DNA from: Opitutales bacterium
GTDB lineage: Bacteria; Verrucomicrobiota; Verrucomicrobiia; Opitutales; Oceanipulchritudinaceae
Reading direction: 5' to 3'
Length of the DNA: 64,000 nucleotides
Assembly: GCA_016932335.1 (NCBI GenBank)
Contig: JAFGCZ010000007.1
Coordinates: 18,844 to 82,843, forward strand
In this document: positions 1 through 9,312 of the stretch, piece by piece
Numbering within the stretch: the stretch's first letter is position 1
Layout: the number at the start of each line of letters is the position of its first letter
Notes under the pieces: model-generated
Databases searched by the model: none
Told to the model about the DNA's origin: nothing
Seen by the model: only the letters and a program-made list of their open reading frames with translations
Position numbers and translations under genes: made by a program

Positions 1-490
1 CCGCTACGCCCAGACCGTCGATACGTTGGGCAATAATGCCTTTGGCCTGTTCCAGCTCTTCCGTGCGGCGTGTTTCCTGTTGGGAAAGGTCGCCTTCATC
101 TACCTTAAAGGTAAAAGAAACACCACCCTTGAGGTCCAACCCCAGCTTTACCTTACCTTGAGATTTGTTCAGAAGGTATTTCAGCAAAATGTCGTTGCGC
201 TTGTCCAGATTCTTGACGTCGCTCAGGTCGATTTCCGGGTAGTAGCGGCTCAGGTCGATCTGGTCTTTTTCCACGATCTTTGAAAGCGCTACATAGTAAG
301 TCGGATATGCTCCGGCTTCTACCGCGGCATCCACTCGGGCGGATAATGCGTCAAACGCTTCCTTTTCCGCTTTTACCTGCGATGCGGCATAGACTTCAAA
401 AGGTGTATCCTTTACAGGGATGATATTGCTCACTGCCCAAATGCTCAAAAGCATTGAGAGGACGATTTTCCAAAACGTACTTCCGTTCAT
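1..490 (-). CDS. secD: Protein translocase subunit SecD, N-terminal part (3' end beyond window)
   Basis: Minus-strand translation starts MNGSTFWKIVLSMLLSIWAV and contains KVKLGLDLKGGVSFTFKV...AQRIDGLGV, typical of SecD; adjacent to yajC. Confidence 0.88.
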   Translation of the reverse strand, partial: MNGSTFWKIVLSMLLSIWAVSNIIPVKDTPFEVYAASQVKAEKEAFDALSARVDAAVEAGAYPTYYVALSKIVEKDQIDLSRYYPEIDLSDVKNLDKRNDILLKYLLNKSQGKVKLGLDLKGGVSFTFKVDEGDLSQQETRRTEELEQAKGIIAQRIDGLGVA

Positions 491-567
491 GTTACGCGAG
501 GGGTTTGCCGGGAAAGCAAATGCTTAATAGGTTAAGTGGGGTAGAAATCTTCCGCTGATAAAAGAGA

Positions 568-891
568 TCAGTCTTTGCTGACTTTGCTTTGGATAAAGCT
601 CTTGTTCAGCTGCACGCGGGTGTCGTCGCTCAATCTTACTTCTACGCGCTGGTCGTCCTTGATCTTCACAATGGTGGCATACAATCCGCCGGCGGTCAGC
701 ACTTCATCTCCGTTCTTGAGCGAGTCCATCATCGTTTTGTGCTCCTTCTGGCGCTTGCGCTGGGAGGAGTTAAGAATGAACATCATTCCAATGAAGAGCA
801 GTGCCATGATCAGGAGGGAGAACATTCCGTCTCCTTTGGGGGCAGCAGCCTGGGCTAAGAAAGTTGAGTGCGAGAGCATATTTTCGTACAT
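568..891 (-). CDS. yajC: Preprotein translocase subunit YajC
   Basis: 107 aa, one TM helix then QRKRQKEHKTMMDSLKNGDEVLTAGGLYATIVKI; upstream of secD. Confidence 0.92.
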   Translation of the reverse strand: MYENMLSHSTFLAQAAAPKGDGMFSLLIMALLFIGMMFILNSSQRKRQKEHKTMMDSLKNGDEVLTAGGLYATIVKIKDDQRVEVRLSDDTRVQLNKSFIQSKVSKD

Positions 892-1047
892 AATGATTTC
901 TGGCTGAGAAAAAGAACCAATCTGCCAGCGCAGAGCGAAAAAGCAAGCAGTTTTACCCCCTCTTACAGGGCTTTCCCTCTCTTTTCCTTCCGTGGCAGAT
1001 CCAAAAGAAAAGCCTCACCTTGCTTGGTGAGGCTTTTGCTGAAAAAC

Positions 1048-1428
1048 TTAAACGAGTTCCTCGTAGGCCGCTGCGTCCAGCAGTTCGGATACTTCTTCAG
1101 GGTTGCTCAGCTTGACTTTTACAATCCAGGCGCCGGCGTAAGGATCGGTGTTGACGCTTTCCGGACTCTCTTCCAAGTCGCTGTTGATTTCCACGATTTC
1201 ACCTGCGACGGGCATATAGAGGTCACTGGCGGCTTTCACCGATTCTACGACACCGAAAGCATCTCCGGCTCCGTAAACGGCGCCCACTTCCGGCAGTTCC
1301 ACAAAGGTTACGTCTCCCAGGCTGCTTTGCGCATAATCGGTAATCCCGACGGTTGCGGTGCCGTCGCCTTCATCGCGCAGCCATTCGTGGTCTTTCGTGT
1401 ATTTCAGATCTGAGGGAATATTGCTCAT
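1048..1428 (-). CDS. gcvH: Glycine cleavage system H protein
   Basis: [49 protein letters not shown] with lipoyl region [21 protein letters not shown]; start trimmed from the ORF track to the MSNIPSD Met. Confidence 0.95.
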   Translation of the reverse strand: MSNIPSDLKYTKDHEWLRDEGDGTATVGITDYAQSSLGDVTFVELPEVGAVYGAGDAFGVVESVKAASDLYMPVAGEIVEINSDLEESPESVNTDPYAGAWIVKVKLSNPEEVSELLDAAAYEELV

Positions 1429-1456
1429 TATTAGAAAAATGGAATGTTGAGATACC

Positions 1457-2548
1457 TCACTTATGCAGTGGCGGTTTCTTGACATCAAGGTTTATTTTAT
1501 TTCCGCGTAAATCCACATACAAGCCGCCGCTCTTGGCCGCATTGCTCTCTACCAGCGCACTGCCGATGGGTTTTCCCAAGACCGGGCTTTGTGTCCCCGA
1601 AAGCACTGTGCCAATCACCGTGCCCTCGGCATACACTTCGGTTCCCTGGCGGGCAATGCGTTTGTCGTTCAGTGTAAAGAACACCACTGTCTTGGCGATG
1701 CCTGTGTCCTTTTCCTGTTGCAATGCCTCGCGGCCTATAAAATCGCAGCCTTTGTTCAGCTTGACTGCCCAGCCCAGTTTCGCTTGCAGCGGAGTAATCA
1801 CCTCGCTGATTTCATGCCCGTAAAGCGGATAGCCGGCCTCCAGCCGAAGAGAGTCGCGGGCACCCAGCCCTGCCGGTACCAACCCGTATGCAGCTCCCTT
1901 CTCCAGTAGATGTCGGGCAACTTTTTCTGTGACCCCGCTGCTGCAGTAAATTTCAAAACCGTCTTCTCCGGTATAGCCTGTGCGGCTCAGGAGCACTTCT
2001 GCTCCGTTGAGCACGGTTTCCCTGCAGCAGAAACGTCCAATGGTGGTCACATCCGTATCCACATCGCAGTGGCTTAGGATTTCCACGGCTTTGGGGCCCT
2101 GTAGTGCCAACTGCCCGTATTGCGCGGAAAGGTTGACCACGCTGCAGTCATGCCCTGCCGATTTTTCACTCACCCAGGCGGCATCTTTGTCCGCATTTCC
2201 TGCATTGATACAGATAAAGTATGTATCATCGCCTGTTTGATAAATGATGATGTCGTCTACGCAGCCTCCATCCGGTTGACAGAGAATTGTGTAGAGTGCT
2301 TTGCCCGGTTCCAGCTTTTCAACGTCATTGGTCACCAGCCCGTTGAGGAATCTGCGCGCTCCCGCCCCGCTGACCAGCAACTCACCCATGTGGCTCACAT
2401 CAAACAGTCCGGCACTTTCCCTTACGGCTTTGTGCTCGGCAATAATGCCTGAATATTGTACTGGCATATCCCATCCGCCAAATGGTACCATGCGTGCACC
2501 CAGTTCGCAGTGCAGGGCATACAGAGGAGTCTTTTTCAAATCGTTCAT
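1457..2548 (-). CDS. gcvT: Aminomethyltransferase (glycine cleavage T protein)
   Basis: [56 protein letters not shown]; adjacent to gcvH. Confidence 0.96.
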   Translation of the reverse strand: MNDLKKTPLYALHCELGARMVPFGGWDMPVQYSGIIAEHKAVRESAGLFDVSHMGELLVSGAGARRFLNGLVTNDVEKLEPGKALYTILCQPDGGCVDDIIIYQTGDDTYFICINAGNADKDAAWVSEKSAGHDCSVVNLSAQYGQLALQGPKAVEILSHCDVDTDVTTIGRFCCRETVLNGAEVLLSRTGYTGEDGFEIYCSSGVTEKVARHLLEKGAAYGLVPAGLGARDSLRLEAGYPLYGHEISEVITPLQAKLGWAVKLNKGCDFIGREALQQEKDTGIAKTVVFFTLNDKRIARQGTEVYAEGTVIGTVLSGTQSPVLGKPIGSALVESNAAKSGGLYVDLRGNKINLDVKKPPLHK

Positions 2549-2876
2549 GAATGTCTTTTGTTGCCCGCAACTATTTAATTATTTCTCCTCAAGTCAACCA
2601 ATCACAAAAACTCTTATATTTTGTTATTTTGGTCTTGCGAATCGCTTTTTTACCTTTAGCTTTACTTACCTGCGTTTTTCTATGAGAGATAGAGTATTTC
2701 TAGAGTCGACAAGATTTGATGATTCCTTTTTATCGCAAGACAGCGCAAAAGCAACCTTACGGATTGGTGGAGGCTGGCCGACTTGGTCGGGGTCCCTGCA
2801 GTCCATTCCTACAGACTCTCTATCTCGCGCTATGGGTAGATTGTCTTTTCCCGAATAGCGCATTTTTCGAAATCGA

Positions 2877-3260
2877 ATGAATATCTATATTGGTAATCTC
2901 TCTTATGATGCGAACGAAGCAGACATTCGCTCCGCATTTGAGGCATACGGTGCAGTTGACTCTGCTAAAATCGTTCGCGACCATGAAACCGGTCGCTCCA
3001 AGGGCTTCGCCTTTGTTGAAATGTCCGACGCTGACGAAGGAAATGCAGCTATCGAAGCCCTCAATGGTGCAGAAATCGCAGGTCGTGCTGTTAAGATCAA
3101 TGAAGCACGTCCCCGTGAAGAACGTCCCCGTACAGGTGGCGATCGCGGTGGTTTCCGTCCCGGCGGCGATCGTGGTGGTTTCCGTCCACGCGGCAATGAC
3201 CGTGGTGGCGATCGCGGTGGATTCCGTTCTCGCGGAAATGATCGTGGTGGTCGCTACTAG
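2877..3260 (+). CDS. RRM-type RNA-binding protein with RGG-rich tail
   Basis: MNIYIGNLSYDANEADIRSAFEAYG (RNP-2) and RSKGFAFVEM (RNP-1), then Gly/Arg-rich repeats. Confidence 0.95.
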   Translation: MNIYIGNLSYDANEADIRSAFEAYGAVDSAKIVRDHETGRSKGFAFVEMSDADEGNAAIEALNGAEIAGRAVKINEARPREERPRTGGDRGGFRPGGDRGGFRPRGNDRGGDRGGFRSRGNDRGGRY

Positions 3261-3272
3261 ATCTTTCCCTGC

Positions 3273-3308
3273 GAATGCCACCCTCATAAAGGGTGGCATT
3301 CTCTTTTT
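3273..3308 (+). terminator. Intrinsic terminator after the RRM gene
   Basis: GAATGCCACCC-TCATAAA-GGGTGGCATTC followed by TCTTTTT. Confidence 0.9.
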
Positions 3309-3406
3309 CTGAACAATCGATAACGAATGAATATACTTGCCGAACCGGAAGATTCCGATCCTGGGAGTAGTCGCGCTGCCCGGCAGCTGCACATCCTTTA
3401 CCCTCT

Positions 3407-4471
3407 ATGATTACGCTCGTTCTCTCTGTTGCGTTTACGCTGGGAGTTTCGGGCTTTTGTTCTTTATTGGAGGCCTTTGTTCTCAGTCTTTCCACCGCCG
3501 AAATCGAAGATTTTCGGCAGCAGCACCCCCGCCTCGGAACACGTCTGGACCTCTATAAAAAGACGATCAACCAGACCAGCTCCGCCATCCTCACCCTCAA
3601 CACCATGGCCAATACCGCAGGGGCATCTTTAGTGGGGGCCATTGCCAGTGATCTCTTTCAGAGTATCCACATCGGCATCATCTCCGGTATCCTTACGCTG
3701 GCCATTCTCGTCTTTTCCGAGATTATTCCCAAAAACCTCGGCGTTGCCTACCGCAGAACACTGTGTTTCTATCTGGTTTGTCCGCTTACACTTGTGCGTG
3801 TGGTCATGTGGCCTTTTTCCTTTGTTGCTCATCTTGCGGTAAAACCTTTTCTGCCCCGTCGGCAGATCGTTGATGAGGACGAACGCGAAATTCTTCTCTT
3901 GGCAGAAAAAAGCGCCAAAGAGGGATCGCTCAGCACCGTCGAGCGCGATATGATTTCCAATACCCTCAGCCTTGATGATGTCCTCCTCACCGATATCCTG
4001 ACACCCCGTACCGTGGTTACTTTTTTGGATGGCTCATTGACTGTGGAAGAAGTTATGCGCGATTTTAAGCTCATTCCTTTTGCCCGTATTCCTGTCTACC
4101 GAGAAAGCATAGATGATATTATCGGTATGGTGAGACGCCGCGACATCATGCAGGCCTATTCCGAAAACAAACCCGAAACCACCATCGAATCCCTCATGGT
4201 GGAAATCGCTTACATTCCGGAAACGGCCTCGGGAGACGATGCCCTCCAACTCTTTCTGAAAAAACACACCCAGCTGGCCCTCGTCGTCGACGAGTTTGGC
4301 TCTACCGCCGGAGTTATTACCATGGAAGACGTTATGGAACATATCCTCGGGCGGGAAATCTATGATGAAACAGATGTGGCCATCGACATGCGCGATCTGG
4401 CCCGCCGCAAAGCACAACGGCTTTCCCGTTCACGTAAAAACATACCTTCGGATATTCCGCCCCCGCAATGA
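3407..4471 (+). CDS. CNNM/hemolysin-C type transporter with CBS domains
   Basis: N-terminal DUF21-like TM segments, then CBS-type sequence (LTDILTPRTVVTFLDGSLTVEEVM...RIPVYRESIDDIIGMVRRRDIM...LALVVDEFGSTAGVITMEDVMEHILG). Confidence 0.9.
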   Translation: MITLVLSVAFTLGVSGFCSLLEAFVLSLSTAEIEDFRQQHPRLGTRLDLYKKTINQTSSAILTLNTMANTAGASLVGAIASDLFQSIHIGIISGILTLAILVFSEIIPKNLGVAYRRTLCFYLVCPLTLVRVVMWPFSFVAHLAVKPFLPRRQIVDEDEREILLLAEKSAKEGSLSTVERDMISNTLSLDDVLLTDILTPRTVVTFLDGSLTVEEVMRDFKLIPFARIPVYRESIDDIIGMVRRRDIMQAYSENKPETTIESLMVEIAYIPETASGDDALQLFLKKHTQLALVVDEFGSTAGVITMEDVMEHILGREIYDETDVAIDMRDLARRKAQRLSRSRKNIPSDIPPPQ

Positions 4472-5322
4472 TGCTTCCACTGGCCTATTGGGTTCATGAC
4501 GTTAACCCTGTTATCCTACAGGTATGGGGACCGCTTGCTCTGCGTTGGTATGGCGTCGCCTATGTCAGTGGTTTCATTGCCTTTTGGCTGCTCTTTCGCT
4601 ATTACCAAAAAAAAGGCATCACTGCGCTAACGCCTGCCGATACCGAGTCGCTTTTTAACTGGGGAATTGTCGGAGTGCTGGTCGGTGGCCGCCTCGGATT
4701 TGTTCTCTTCTACGATTTGCCTTATTACCTTGATCACCCTCTTTCGGTCTTTAATGTCACCGCCGGTGGCATGTCTTTCCATGGGGGCTTGCTTGGGGTG
4801 ATCGCGGCCATGTTTTTTGTCACCCGAAAACGGGGGATTAGCCTCTTTGAGGTCAGCGATCTGGCCGCCACAGCGGTCATTCCCGGGCTCTTCTTTGGGC
4901 GTTTGGCCAACTTTATCAACGGAGAGCTTTGGGGGAAACCGGCAGAGGTTGCCTGGGCTGTTATTTTTCCCAAAGCCCCCTGGGATCCGCATGCCTTTTC
5001 TGTTTTTAGCGAATACTTGGGCAATTACGTGAATCCTCGCCATCCTTCTCAGCTCTATGAGGCCCTCTTGGAAGGGGTGCTTCTTTTCTCCTGGCTGCAG
5101 TTCCGCCTCTGGAAACAGGCCCGCCATCAAGTAAAAGCCGCACTTTCTGCAGAGTTCCTCATTGGTTATGCCCTTGCTCGTATCATTTCCGAGCAGTTTC
5201 GCGAGCCCGATGCCGCTCTCATTCTCGGCTTAAGCCGTGGCACCTTCTATTCCCTGGCTATGTTGCTGGCCGGCTTTGCTTTTCTCTGCTACACCCACCG
5301 AAAGACTAAACGCTTGCCTTGA
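4468..5322 (+). CDS. lgt: Prolipoprotein diacylglyceryl transferase
   Basis: GGRLGFVLFYDL, GGMSFHGGLLG, GRLANFINGELWGKP, RHPSQLYEALLEG; 4-nt overlap with the upstream gene. Confidence 0.95.
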   Translation: MMLPLAYWVHDVNPVILQVWGPLALRWYGVAYVSGFIAFWLLFRYYQKKGITALTPADTESLFNWGIVGVLVGGRLGFVLFYDLPYYLDHPLSVFNVTAGGMSFHGGLLGVIAAMFFVTRKRGISLFEVSDLAATAVIPGLFFGRLANFINGELWGKPAEVAWAVIFPKAPWDPHAFSVFSEYLGNYVNPRHPSQLYEALLEGVLLFSWLQFRLWKQARHQVKAALSAEFLIGYALARIISEQFREPDAALILGLSRGTFYSLAMLLAGFAFLCYTHRKTKRLP

Positions 5323-5416
5323 CTTTTGTTCCATTCATCAGCTACATTTTTGCTGTGATTGGTATTTATGGAATCAACCTGCAGAAGTTTCATGGCGAGC
5401 TTCTGTTTTTTTTCCA

Positions 5417-6952
5417 ATGAGGGTAACAGATTTCAATATTTTGCTGCCGTTTGTGGCAGGGATGCTGGTGGCCATTCTTTTCGTATGGCTGTTTTTTAGG
5501 CGTTGGTTAAAGCTCTCTCGCCAAGGTTTGGCCAAAGAAATGGAACTGGCTCGCCAAAAAGCCGATGTATCGGCAGCGCAGGTCATCGCCAATGCAGAGC
5601 ACAAAGCAGCTCAAATTCTTCAGAATGCCGAAAAAGAAGCCTCCCGCAAGCAGCTTGAAGTGGAAATGCTCCAGCGCGAGTTCTACCGCTCCGAAGCCAC
5701 CTTACAACAACAGCAGGAAACCCTCGCCAAAGAGCAGGCCGAACTTAAGGAGCGTTCCAAATCCCTCGATTCCGAACGCGATAAGCTGGAAGTGCTCACC
5801 CGTGATTACCTCAAGCGCATCGAGGATGTTTCCAAACTCTCCTGCGAGCAGGTCAAGCAATCCCTCCTCGAAGAGGTCAGCCGTGAGTGTGAAGATGAAA
5901 TCCGTGACTACCGCAGCCAAATGATCTGCAAGGGCGAATCAGAAGTTCAGGCAGAAGCCCGGAAAATCCTCATCGCTACCATGCAGCGCATTTCCACCTA
6001 TCCCCAGCACGATACCAATGCCACCATCGTGCAGCTGCCCGGCGAAGATATGAAAGGGCGCATTATCGGTAGGGAAGGGCGCAATATTAAAAGCTTTGAA
6101 TCCACTACAGGAACCACACTGCTCATCGATGAAACCCCCGATAGTGTACTCATCTCCTGTTTCGACCCGGTGCGCAGAGAAATCGCCAAAGTTGCCTTGG
6201 AATACCTTATTCGCGACGGGCGTATTCACCCCGCATCCATTGAAGAAGCAGTCGAGCGGGCCACCGGCGAGGTTAAAAGCAGTGTTACCGGGTTTGGCAG
6301 TGAGGCCCTCCGCCGTGTTCGCCTCAACCACGTGCACCCCGAGATCGTAGCCCTGCTCGGTAAGCTCCGCTACCGCCTTTCCAATAATCAGAACTCTCTC
6401 GACCACTCCATCGAAGTAGCCAACCTGTGTGCCCTCCTTGCTGCTGAACTTCGTCTGGAAATCGAGCCCGCCAAGCGAGCCGGCCTCTTCCACGATATCG
6501 GGAAGTCTCTGGAGGATGAATACGAGGGAAGCCACGCTGTGGCCGGGGCCAACGTCTTGAAACGCCTCGGGGAAAGTACCGTCGTTGTCAATGCCGTGGC
6601 CGCTCACCACGAGGAAATTCCCGAAGAGAGCCCCTATGCCGCTCTCGTGAAAATTGCCGATACCATCAGTGCCGTTCGCCCGGGAGCCCGTGCCGAAAGC
6701 ATCGATTCCTACATCCAGCGCGTCCGCAATCTGGAAGAACTCGCCTGCTCTATGGATGGGGTTCAGGAAGCTTACGCCATCCAGGCCGGTCGCGAAATCC
6801 GTGTCATTGTTAAGCCCGATGAACTGGACGATACCGGTACCCGCCAAATGGCCCGTGCCCTGCGCAGAAAAATCGAGGACGAACTTCAATACCCCGGCAC
6901 GATTAAAATTACCGTCATACGCGAATGCAGAGTCGTGGAACAAGCAAGATAA
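5417..6952 (+). CDS. rny: Ribonuclease Y
   Basis: TM plus coiled coil, KH motif (MKGRIIGREGRNIKSFESTTG), HD domain (AGLFHDIGKSLEDEYEGSHA); start trimmed to MRVTDFNILLPFVAG. Confidence 0.95.
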   Translation: MRVTDFNILLPFVAGMLVAILFVWLFFRRWLKLSRQGLAKEMELARQKADVSAAQVIANAEHKAAQILQNAEKEASRKQLEVEMLQREFYRSEATLQQQQETLAKEQAELKERSKSLDSERDKLEVLTRDYLKRIEDVSKLSCEQVKQSLLEEVSRECEDEIRDYRSQMICKGESEVQAEARKILIATMQRISTYPQHDTNATIVQLPGEDMKGRIIGREGRNIKSFESTTGTTLLIDETPDSVLISCFDPVRREIAKVALEYLIRDGRIHPASIEEAVERATGEVKSSVTGFGSEALRRVRLNHVHPEIVALLGKLRYRLSNNQNSLDHSIEVANLCALLAAELRLEIEPAKRAGLFHDIGKSLEDEYEGSHAVAGANVLKRLGESTVVVNAVAAHHEEIPEESPYAALVKIADTISAVRPGARAESIDSYIQRVRNLEELACSMDGVQEAYAIQAGREIRVIVKPDELDDTGTRQMARALRRKIEDELQYPGTIKITVIRECRVVEQAR

Positions 6953-7016
6953 TCTATTGTCTTTTCCTAAAGAGTAGAGTAGTGGTATATAAAAATTTGT
7001 AAAAAAATCTAGACCC

Positions 7017-7694
7017 ATGAAAAGACTCCTCCAAATAGCTCTTTCAGTGCTGTCCTTCGGACTGCTGATCCATACGCTGACCGCCGCCTCCACTCTGGAG
7101 GATATGGAAATTAAACTGGATGAAGCTGCTGTCCGCCTGGATGCTGTGGCTGCCTCCCAACAGATTCCCCCGGAAATTCTCAGCCGTGCTGAAGGAATCC
7201 TTATCCTGCATCAGGTTAAAGCAGGCTTTCTCATTGGTGGGAAAGGTGGCGAAGGAGTCCTTCTTGTCCGCGATACACTTTCCCGCCGCTGGAGTGCTCC
7301 CGCATTCCTCAATGTCGGCGAAGGCAGTGCCGGATTGCAGATCGGGGTGGAAACATCTGATACCGTTCTCGTTTTTATGACTCGTGAGAGCCTCGGCATT
7401 ATTGACGGAAGCCGCTTTCAGGTTGGCGTCGATGCCGGTGCTGTTGCCGGTCCCCGCGTAGTCCGTACGGAAGACGATTTTAGCGAAACCCCAGTGTTTT
7501 ATTATCATAAAACAGGCGGCCTTTATGCCGGTGCTACATTCAAAGGTGGCTGGATTTTCCCCGACGATTCAGCCAACGAATTGCTCTATGGCATTGAGGA
7601 TATCACTGTGCGCGATATCGTCCTCAACAAGAGAGTCAAATTCCCCTCTGCAGGAAAGAAATTGCTGGATACCATTCAGGATCGTTCCATGTAA
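7017..7694 (+). CDS. SYLF/Ysc84-type lipid-binding domain protein, secreted
   Basis: Signal peptide, IPPEILSRAEGILILHQVKAGFLIGGKGGEGVLLVRD...VGVDAGAVAGP. Confidence 0.85.
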   Translation: MKRLLQIALSVLSFGLLIHTLTAASTLEDMEIKLDEAAVRLDAVAASQQIPPEILSRAEGILILHQVKAGFLIGGKGGEGVLLVRDTLSRRWSAPAFLNVGEGSAGLQIGVETSDTVLVFMTRESLGIIDGSRFQVGVDAGAVAGPRVVRTEDDFSETPVFYYHKTGGLYAGATFKGGWIFPDDSANELLYGIEDITVRDIVLNKRVKFPSAGKKLLDTIQDRSM

Positions 7695-7720
7695 TGCTTC
7701 TTCCCTAACTTTTTTTATCA

Positions 7721-7750
7721 GCCGCAGCTTTTGCTGTGGCTTTTTTTTTA
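7721..7750 (+). terminator. Intrinsic terminator
   Basis: GCCGCAGC-TTTT-GCTGTGGC followed by T9. Confidence 0.9.
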
Positions 7751-7808
7751 CAATAATCTAAATTCCGATTCCTGATACTCGCTTTCGCTTTTCGATTACC
7801 CTGTTCCA

Positions 7809-8513
7809 ATGGAATACGCCAATCTCGAGCAATTACATGCCACCGTTGAAAGCCTCAAAAACGGGGCTAAGGTACGCATCTTTGCCGTGCATGCTTCTGT
7901 GCTCAGGAAACCCCTGATTCCCTTGCATGCTCCCTGGCCTAGGCAATTGCAGGAGCGCTTGCAGCGAAGCTTTCCTCATGCCTCCATCGATTTACACCCG
8001 ATTCCTCTGGTCAAAGATTTCGAGGCCATTGCTTCGCTTTTGGAGAGTATGCCTGTCTCCTCGGCCTGCTCCGACCTCTGTATTCTCGGGCCGGGCTTTC
8101 ACGACCTCAGCAGCTTCTCCCCATACCAGTTGGAAGACCGTCTCCACCGACTGGTGCGGAAATTAAAACAGTTGCGCCGGGATGTCATTCTTTTGACCCC
8201 GCCTCCTGTTGTCCGAATGCCTACAAATGAATTTAGTTTTTCCTCTAGTAATTTATGGCAGGCGGAGCTCATTGCCGCCATTCGGGAAATTGCCCATGGC
8301 CATGCAGTCCCTTTTATCGATTTATATGCCCTCTGGCGGGACTCTATAGCGTTGGATAACCTGCGTCAGCGCCAGGTGATTGATCCTTGTAGTGGGCTCT
8401 CGCATTACGGGCATGCCATTGTCGCCGATCAAATTTGGGAAGCCTTTGCTTCTTTCAGAAACGCCCAAACAGTCTGGCTGCATTCTCAGAGCAGCGAGCT
8501 TCCAGTTGACTGA
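7809..8513 (+). CDS. SGNH/GDSL-like hydrolase-fold protein, possibly degenerate
   Basis: Internal LCILGPGFHDL and C-terminal DPCSGLSHYGHAIVADQIW resemble SGNH blocks III and V; no clear N-terminal GDS. Confidence 0.5.
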   Translation: MEYANLEQLHATVESLKNGAKVRIFAVHASVLRKPLIPLHAPWPRQLQERLQRSFPHASIDLHPIPLVKDFEAIASLLESMPVSSACSDLCILGPGFHDLSSFSPYQLEDRLHRLVRKLKQLRRDVILLTPPPVVRMPTNEFSFSSSNLWQAELIAAIREIAHGHAVPFIDLYALWRDSIALDNLRQRQVIDPCSGLSHYGHAIVADQIWEAFASFRNAQTVWLHSQSSELPVD

Positions 8514-9225
8514 CCGTCACGTTTAGCAGCTCTGCCGCATAGCTATAGAGTCTACCCAAATTACCTTGCACTCCCCATATAGCCTCAGCCGTAGATTCGC
8601 TACCGGCCGGGGCATCCGTTTCCAGCAGCAGACGTTCCTGTGGCACCGCTTTCAAGGCCGTTCTCAGCTTTTCCCGGGGGCTGTGCATCACCGTAAACCC
8701 AAACGAAAAATAGCAGCCCAATGGTTCAAATCGGCGGATTTCTTCGGCGGATCCACTGTAGCCATGCAGTTGCAACGGCACCTTCGGACCATAGCTTTTA
8801 AGCAACTCGTAGAGCCGCCCCCAGGCGCGGATACAATGGATTACCGCTGGCCGCTTCAGCTCATGGGCCAAATCCAGTTGCTCCAGAAAAATGCCTTCCT
8901 GTTCGCTATCTTTTTTGTCCAGTTTCCAATGGTCTATCCCGATTTCCCCGACAGCCGCATTACTTTGTTCCAGCCATTTCTTCAGCTGTAGCTTCCAGGT
9001 GTCGCTTCGCCCGTGCAACTTCCAGGGGTGCAATCCCAATGCCGCTTGAATCCAAGATCGCCTTCCGGCAAGCTCCAATACGCGCGGCCAATCCTCCTCG
9101 CTGGTTCCGTTGACTGCCATCAGGGTTACGCCTGCTTCTTCGCAAACGCAGAGCAATGCTTCTACGTCAACACTGTGCGTCATCTCTTGCAAGTGGTTGT
9201 GCGCATCAATTGGCATAAAGCTCAT
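8455..9225 (-). CDS. TatD-family metal-dependent hydrolase
   Basis: MPIDAHNHLQE, ALGLHPWKL, AVGEIGIDHWKLD, PAVIHCIRAWGRL, LLLETDAP. Confidence 0.9.
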   Translation of the reverse strand: MSFMPIDAHNHLQEMTHSVDVEALLCVCEEAGVTLMAVNGTSEEDWPRVLELAGRRSWIQAALGLHPWKLHGRSDTWKLQLKKWLEQSNAAVGEIGIDHWKLDKKDSEQEGIFLEQLDLAHELKRPAVIHCIRAWGRLYELLKSYGPKVPLQLHGYSGSAEEIRRFEPLGCYFSFGFTVMHSPREKLRTALKAVPQERLLLETDAPAGSESTAEAIWGVQGNLGRLYSYAAELLNVTVSQLEARCSENAARLFGRF

Positions 9226-9312
9226 TTATACCAGTACCCTTATTCTGCGCAATCCCATCATGGTTTATATCAATGTTGCTTCTTCAGAAAGAAAGATTAG
9301 AGTAATAGAACA

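Noticed and set aside
2549-2680. Glycine riboswitch upstream of gcvT
   Set aside because: Expected conserved glycine aptamer sequence not seen on the minus strand.
2820-3392. 190-aa minus ORF rich in T/A/I repeats
   Set aside because: Antisense of the RGG-repeat region of the RRM gene.
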